Positions 59,991-64,000 of a DNA stretch of 64,000 bases are shown here, piece by piece. Position numbers and translations under genes: made by a program. The DNA comes from Streptomonospora salina (GTDB lineage Bacteria > Actinomycetota > Actinomycetes > Streptosporangiales > Streptosporangiaceae). Position 1 is the stretch's first letter; each line of letters opens with the position of its first letter. Under the pieces are notes generated by a model, which was not told the origin of the DNA, ran no database searches, and worked only from the letters and a program-made list of their open reading frames with translations. The stretch spans positions 4,362,501 through 4,426,500 of the forward strand of contig NZ_JACHLY010000001.1 of NCBI RefSeq assembly GCF_014204715.1. The letters are read 5' to 3'.

Positions 59991-60532
59991 GCAGCGCGCG
60001 CAGTACGGAGGGCGATACGATACACCGCCACGTGCTGCTGCTCAACGCGAGCTACGAGCCGCTGACGACCGTACCGCTGCGCCGGGCCGTCCTGCTCGTG
60101 CTGCGGGAGAAGGCCGAAGTGGTGCACGGCGACACCGGGGGCACCGCTCTGCACTCGGCCACCACGGCGCTTTCGGTGCCGTCGGTCATCCGGCTCCGAC
60201 GCTACATCAGGGTGCCCTACCGGCGCCGGGTGCCCCTGACGCGCGTGGCTCTGATGAGGCGCGACAGCAGCCACTGCGCCTACTGCGGGAAGCGGGCCGA
60301 GACCATCGACCACGTGATCCCCCGCAGCCGCGGCGGTGCGCACGTCTGGGAGAACGTAGTGGCTTCCTGCAAAACGTGCAACCACCGCAAGGCCGACCGG
60401 CTGCTGGACGAACTCGGGTGGAAGCTCAACGTGACGCCCGCCGTCCCCCGCGGGCTGCACTGGCGGCTCATCAACGGTGAGAACCACGGAGACCCGCAGT
60501 GGGCGCCGTATATGGCACGGGCGGCGGCCTGA
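59987..60532 (+). CDS. HNH endonuclease (stand-alone)
   Basis: 181 residues from the GTG at 59987. LLLNASYEPLTTVPLRRAV at the N terminus is typical of a common actinobacterial HNH family. The zinc-HNH core is at 90-130: CAYCGKRAETIDHVIPRSRGG, ENVVASCKTCNHRK, with both CxxC pairs, the DH and the Asn. The role is unknown; the family is chromosomal and not tied to a restriction system. No methylase lies nearby. Confidence 0.88.
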   Translation: MSSARSTEGDTIHRHVLLLNASYEPLTTVPLRRAVLLVLREKAEVVHGDTGGTALHSATTALSVPSVIRLRRYIRVPYRRRVPLTRVALMRRDSSHCAYCGKRAETIDHVIPRSRGGAHVWENVVASCKTCNHRKADRLLDELGWKLNVTPAVPRGLHWRLINGENHGDPQWAPYMARAAA

Positions 60533-60610
60533 CGCGTCCGCGGCCCCGGAAGATGTCCGGCGGCGGACCTGAAGGGTCCCGGCCGCCGCCGGGCATCTAT
60601 CCTTGTGCGC

Positions 60611-60814
60611 ATGCCACGCTATGAGTACCGCTGCCGCGAATGCGGAGAGACGTTCGAGCGGTCCCGCCCGATGGCGGAGTCCGCCGACCCCGCCGTGTGC
60701 GCCCGCGGGCACGGTGACACCGTCAAACTGCTGTCCACCGTCGCCGTGGGCGGCACGGCGGAGGCGCCCGCAGCTCCCGGCGGATGCTGCGGAGGCGCCT
60801 GCTGCGGCGGCTGA
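60611..60814 (+). CDS. FmdB-type zinc ribbon protein
   Basis: 67 residues from the ATG at 60611. MPRYEYRCRECGETFE is the standard opening. The second Cys pair is replaced by one Cys (AVCARG) in the middle, so metal binding may be partial. The C-terminal GGCCGGACCGG holds four more Cys. Convergent with ilvD; the gap is 18 bp. Confidence 0.85.
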   Translation: MPRYEYRCRECGETFERSRPMAESADPAVCARGHGDTVKLLSTVAVGGTAEAPAAPGGCCGGACCGG

Positions 60815-60832
60815 CGCGGCCGCCGGGGCCGT

Positions 60833-62695
60833 TCAGCGTTCGATCTGGGTGACGTCGCGCGCCGCGCCGGTGGAGGCCGAGGTGGCCATCGCCGCGTAGG
60901 CCCGCAGCGCCTGGGTGACCGGCCGCTCGCGCTCGCGCGGGCGGAAGGTGCCCAGGTCGGCGAGCAGCTGCTCGCGCCGGGCGTCCAGTTCGTCGGTCGT
61001 GATGTCCAGTCCGAGCGCGCGGTTGGGGATGTCGATGACGACGGTGTCGCCGTCGCGCACCAGCGCGATGTCGCCGCCCTGGCCGGCCTCGGGGGAGGCG
61101 TGGCCGATGGACAGCCCCGAGGTTCCGCCGGAGAAGCGGCCGTCGGTGACCAGCGCGCACGCCTTGCCCAGGCCGCGGCCCTTGAGGAAGCTCGTCGGGT
61201 AGAGCATCTCCTGCATGCCCGGGCCGCCCTTGGGGCCCTCGTAGCGGATGACGACCACGTCGCCGGGCTCGATCCGCTTTTCGAGGATGCCGTCGACGGC
61301 GGCGTCCTGGCTCTCGAACACCTTCGCCGGCCCGGTGAAGGTGAGGAGTTCCTCATCGACGCCGGCGGTCTTGACGACGGCGCCGTCGGGGGCGAGGTTT
61401 CCGTAGAGCACCGCCAGTCCGCCGTCGGCGGTGTAGGCGTGGTCGACCTCGCGGATGCAGCCGGCTTCGCGGTCGGTGTCGAGGGTCTCCCAGCGGGTGT
61501 CCTGGGAGTAGGCCTTGGTGGTGCGTTTGCCGCCCGGAGCGGCGTAGAACAGGTCGCGGGCGTCGTCGCCGCAGGTGTCGACGGCGATGTCCCACTCCTG
61601 CAGGTAGGCGCCGAGGGTGGTGCCGTGGACGGTGGGAACCGAAGTGTCCAGCAGCCCGCCGCGGGCGAGTTCGCCCAGGATGGCGGGGATTCCGCCCGCC
61701 CGGTGCACGTCCTCGATGTGGTACTGCTCGGAGTTGGGTGCGACCTTGCACAGGCACGGAACCCGGCGGGAGAGCTCGTCGATGTCGGGCAGGCCGAACT
61801 TCACACCAGCTTCGGTGGCGGCCGCCAGCAGGTGCAGGATCGTGTTGGTGGAGCCGCCCATGGCGATGTCCAGGGCCATGGCGTTGGCGAAGGCCGCGGG
61901 CGAGGCGATCGACAGCGGCAGCACGGAGGAGTCGTCCTGCTCGTAGTAGCGGCGGGCGACCTCGACCACCTTGCGTCCGGCGTCCTCGTAGAGGCGCTTG
62001 CGGGCGACGTGGGTGGCCAGAACCGTGCCGTTGCCCGGCAGCGCCAGGCCCATGGCCTCGGTCAGGCAGTTCATCGAGTTGGCGGTGAACATGCCCGAGC
62101 ACGAACCGCAGGTGGGGCAGGCCGACTCCTCCAGGGTGTCCAGTTCGGAGTCGGAGACGCTGTCGTCGGCGGAGGCGACCATCGCGTCGATCAGGTCCAG
62201 CTTGCGCTCGGTGACGGCGGTGCCGTTGACCACCGTGGCCTTGCCGGCCTCCATGGGGCCGCCGGAGACGAAGACCGTGGGCACGTTCAGCCGCATCGCG
62301 GCCAGCAGCATGCCCGGAGTGATCTTGTCGCAGTTGGAGATGCACACCAGGGCGTCGGCGCAGTGGGCGTTGACCATGTACTCCAGGGCGTCGGCGATCA
62401 CCTCGCGGCTGGGCAGCGAGTAGAGCATGCCGCCGTGGCCCATGGCGATGCCGTCGTCGACCGCGATGCTGTTGAACTCGCGCGGCACTCCGCCTGCTTC
62501 GCGCACCGCGCCGGAGACGACGTCGGCGACCTCGCGGAGGTGGACGTGGCCCGGCACGAACTCGGTGAAGCTGTTGGCGATCGCGACGATCGGCTTGCCG
62601 AAGTCCTCGCGTTCCACACCGGTCGCGCGCATGAGGGCGCGCGCGCCGGCCATGTTCCTGCCGTGGGTGACGGTGCGTGAGCGCAGCGCGGGCAT
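60833..62695 (-). CDS. ilvD: Dihydroxy-acid dehydratase
   Basis: 620 residues from ATG at 62695; longer forms of the frame are not supported. Fe-S ligands in [10 protein letters not shown] and [19 protein letters not shown], plus [21 protein letters not shown] and [11 protein letters not shown]. It catalyses the third step of branched-chain amino acid synthesis. It is transcribed alone here, with about 115 bp before the terminators of the NERD gene. Confidence 0.96.
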   Translation of the reverse strand: MPALRSRTVTHGRNMAGARALMRATGVEREDFGKPIVAIANSFTEFVPGHVHLREVADVVSGAVREAGGVPREFNSIAVDDGIAMGHGGMLYSLPSREVIADALEYMVNAHCADALVCISNCDKITPGMLLAAMRLNVPTVFVSGGPMEAGKATVVNGTAVTERKLDLIDAMVASADDSVSDSELDTLEESACPTCGSCSGMFTANSMNCLTEAMGLALPGNGTVLATHVARKRLYEDAGRKVVEVARRYYEQDDSSVLPLSIASPAAFANAMALDIAMGGSTNTILHLLAAATEAGVKFGLPDIDELSRRVPCLCKVAPNSEQYHIEDVHRAGGIPAILGELARGGLLDTSVPTVHGTTLGAYLQEWDIAVDTCGDDARDLFYAAPGGKRTTKAYSQDTRWETLDTDREAGCIREVDHAYTADGGLAVLYGNLAPDGAVVKTAGVDEELLTFTGPAKVFESQDAAVDGILEKRIEPGDVVVIRYEGPKGGPGMQEMLYPTSFLKGRGLGKACALVTDGRFSGGTSGLSIGHASPEAGQGGDIALVRDGDTVVIDIPNRALGLDITTDELDARREQLLADLGTFRPRERERPVTQALRAYAAMATSASTGAARDVTQIER

Positions 62696-62812
62696 GGGGT
62701 GCTCCCATCGACGCCAGGGGCGTGGACGACATGTGTTCCCCACCGATGGTAGCCCCGCCACGAACTCTGTACGTCTCGGGTACGAAGATCGAGTGTCCGA
62801 ATAATGAGACAG

Positions 62813-62888
62813 AGGGGGGTTCGCCCCCCTGTGCGCCCGGACCGGAGCGGGCGAACGCGCCGGAGCGGGCGGGCTCCGGCGCGTTCGC
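62813..62888 (-). terminator. Double terminator after the NERD gene
   Basis: A 15-bp stem (GCGAACGCGCCGGAG 62851-62865, CTCCGGCGCGTTCGC 62874-62888, 8-base loop). A second hairpin follows (AGGGGGG 62813-62819, TTCG loop, CCCCCCT 62824-62830). Both lie downstream of the NERD gene stop and upstream of ilvD. Confidence 0.8.
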
Positions 62889-62928
62889 GGGGCGGGTGGA
62901 GGAGGCGGGCGGGGCGGCCGCCGGCGCC

Positions 62929-63750
62929 TCAGTAGCGCGCGGGCAGCACGGTGCGGGCGGCCTCGGTGATCTCCTCGATCTCGTCGTCGCTCAGCCGCTC
63001 GTTTCCGCTGCGCAGCCACTTGCGGACCTTGCTCCCCGCGATGAGGTCGACACCGCGCAGGTTGTGGCTGTCCCACGGCAGGGTCGGGCCGTAGACGGCG
63101 AGGGACGCGCGCACGCTGATATCGCGCCCGACGTGCTCGCTGATCAGCTTCTCGGCCGTGCGCGCCTCTTCGAGCGCCTCGTCGATACGCTCGTTCTTCG
63201 AGAACTTGCCGTGGTAGAGCTTCTCCAGTTTGTTGCGCACCGGGAGCCGCTTGTCCCAGGACTCGGAATCGATGGCGAAGGCGCCGCGCCGACCCACGAT
63301 GAAGTGGTCGATCTGGCCGTTGCCGCCGGGGACGCCGCGGGCGTGCATCACCCGGTAGCCCAGTTTCCGCATCACCCGCAGTTGGGCCTCCGTGCGGCGC
63401 TGGGCCGCCGAGGGCCTGCGCCAGCGCGGGACTTCGGAGTGCCGGCGGGAGGAGCGGACGATGAGGACGATCAGGACCGCTGCGGTGAGCGTGGCGCCGA
63501 TCCGCCAGTCGGCGGCGAGGAATCCGCCGGCGGCCCCGGCGGCGGCCGCGGCGGCGCCGCGCAGGAGCCATCGCCGGCCCGATGCCGACGTGAGTGCGCC
63601 GTAGGTCGTGCGGGCCGCGGAGCCGTCGCCGCGGGATCCGCCGGAACCGGTCGTGCGGGACGGGTCGAAGGGCGATCCGGAGCCGGTCTGCTGCGCGGCG
63701 CCGTTGACTGAGGTTGCCGAATCCACGCTGGAAAGAGTAGTTCGATCCAT
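62929..63750 (-). CDS. NERD-domain membrane protein
   Basis: 273 residues from ATG at 63750. A polar, Ser/Gly-rich 55-residue head is followed by a hydrophobic stretch ([29 protein letters not shown]-like, one or two spans). The NERD (nuclease-related) domain is at 110-240: [32 protein letters not shown] with the Asp-x-x/E-K-like core changed to DSESWDK. The cytoplasmic end is acidic. A nuclease role is suggested by the family but the catalytic Lys position is not certain. Confidence 0.8.
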   Translation of the reverse strand: MDRTTLSSVDSATSVNGAAQQTGSGSPFDPSRTTGSGGSRGDGSAARTTYGALTSASGRRWLLRGAAAAAAGAAGGFLAADWRIGATLTAAVLIVLIVRSSRRHSEVPRWRRPSAAQRRTEAQLRVMRKLGYRVMHARGVPGGNGQIDHFIVGRRGAFAIDSESWDKRLPVRNKLEKLYHGKFSKNERIDEALEEARTAEKLISEHVGRDISVRASLAVYGPTLPWDSHNLRGVDLIAGSKVRKWLRSGNERLSDDEIEEITEAARTVLPARY

Positions 63751-63933
63751 ATGCGAGTCCTAGTACATCGAATCTCACACTTTACTTCCCCGTGCCGGGG
63801 GTGTTCTCACGTGTGCGCCGGGTTGCTCCGGGGCAAGACAGTCCTTTCCCCGGATCTCTAGAGAGGCACCGCGGTAAGCGTGCCCCGGGCGCGCGTTTCT
63901 CACACCGGCGGTTGCGGACTACGCTCTGCCGAT

Positions 63934-64000
63934 ATGGCCGAAATCCACGAGCTGACGGCGATCCAGCAGGCCGAAGCCGTCCGCCGCCGAGATCTCTCGC
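63934..64000 (+). CDS. Amidase family protein, 5' end
   Basis: ATG at 63934; 22 residues before the window edge, reading AEIHELTAIQQAEAVRRRDLS. This is the usual N terminus of amidase-signature enzymes (LTAxQQAxAIRxRxxSxVE). The catalytic Ser-Ser-Lys is outside the window. The upstream 183 bp hold a promoter-like AT step only. Confidence 0.55.
   Translation, partial: MAEIHELTAIQQAEAVRRRDLS

Noticed and set aside
1-64000. tRNA or rRNA genes, including a tRNA att site for the element
   Set aside because: I see no cloverleaf or rRNA sequence; the visible element end lies in a protein gene, as is usual for large serine integrases.

Overview
The window is high-GC actinobacterial chromosome, visually well above 70% GC with almost every third codon position G or C. 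Cues include frequent GTG starts, BldD-like and mycobacterial-type LexA sites, a TrbO-type globin, EttA, a Pro-rich Ser/Thr kinase and a cobN/chlID/cbiD/cbiET/cbiG-cobJ/bluB-cobT B12 locus. It resembles Nocardiopsaceae or a related Streptosporangiales lineage; that placement is an inference from gene content, not from a marker gene.

Region 1 (1 to about 10,125) is the right part of an integrated mobile element that continues left of the window. Its composition is lower in GC than the flank. It has a plus-strand cargo trio (a partial unknown gene, an APH-like protein with altered catalytic residues, a small Cys-containing protein). A tightly overlapped minus-strand operon of twelve genes follows: an XRE regulator at the head, then small unknown proteins, an Hjc-like nuclease, a 35-residue membrane peptide, a Cas4/RecB-like nuclease, an SSB-like protein, a Prim-Pol primase, a RepA-like ATPase and two zinc proteins. 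The last of these ends in two RHIM-like amyloid-type motifs. A large serine integrase is the last gene before the junction. No FtsK/Tra transfer gene or virion gene is visible here. The element ends inside the Walker A motif of an ABC ATPase gene, leaving a headless 3' part of that gene at 10,126-10,785.

Region 2 (10,126-13,000) is the interrupted ABC exporter operon (ATPase, permease, second ATPase) and a membrane protein.

Region 3 (13,100-45,725) is dominated by cobalamin biosynthesis, with an inset of housekeeping genes (NfeD/SPFH pair, quinone oxidoreductase, kinase, SOS-boxed DUF6504 gene) at 17,257-22,920. The B12 genes are cobN, chelatase I/D, cobO, cobB, cobI, cobM, cbiD, cbiET, cbiG-cobJ, the cobalt ECF transporter cbiMNQO, a ferredoxin, cobH, cbiX, cobC, bluB-cobT and cysG. 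Three cobalamin riboswitches precede cobN, the chelatase gene and cbiM. The set mixes late-insertion (CobN) and early-insertion (CbiX/CbiD/CbiG) signatures. Two GNAT acetyltransferases are translationally coupled inside the cluster. cobK/cbiJ, cobQ, cbiB, cobU and cobS are not in the window.

Region 4 (45,722-64,000) begins with a pair of dynamin-like GTPases coupled to cysG. It continues with a membrane diguanylate cyclase under a BldD-like site, DUF4192, EttA, truncated globin, an atypical AT-richer gene beside an MFS remnant, a thioesterase, prolyl oligopeptidase, a 39-codon ORF coupled to an HNH endonuclease, an FmdB-type zinc ribbon, ilvD, a NERD protein and the start of an amidase gene.
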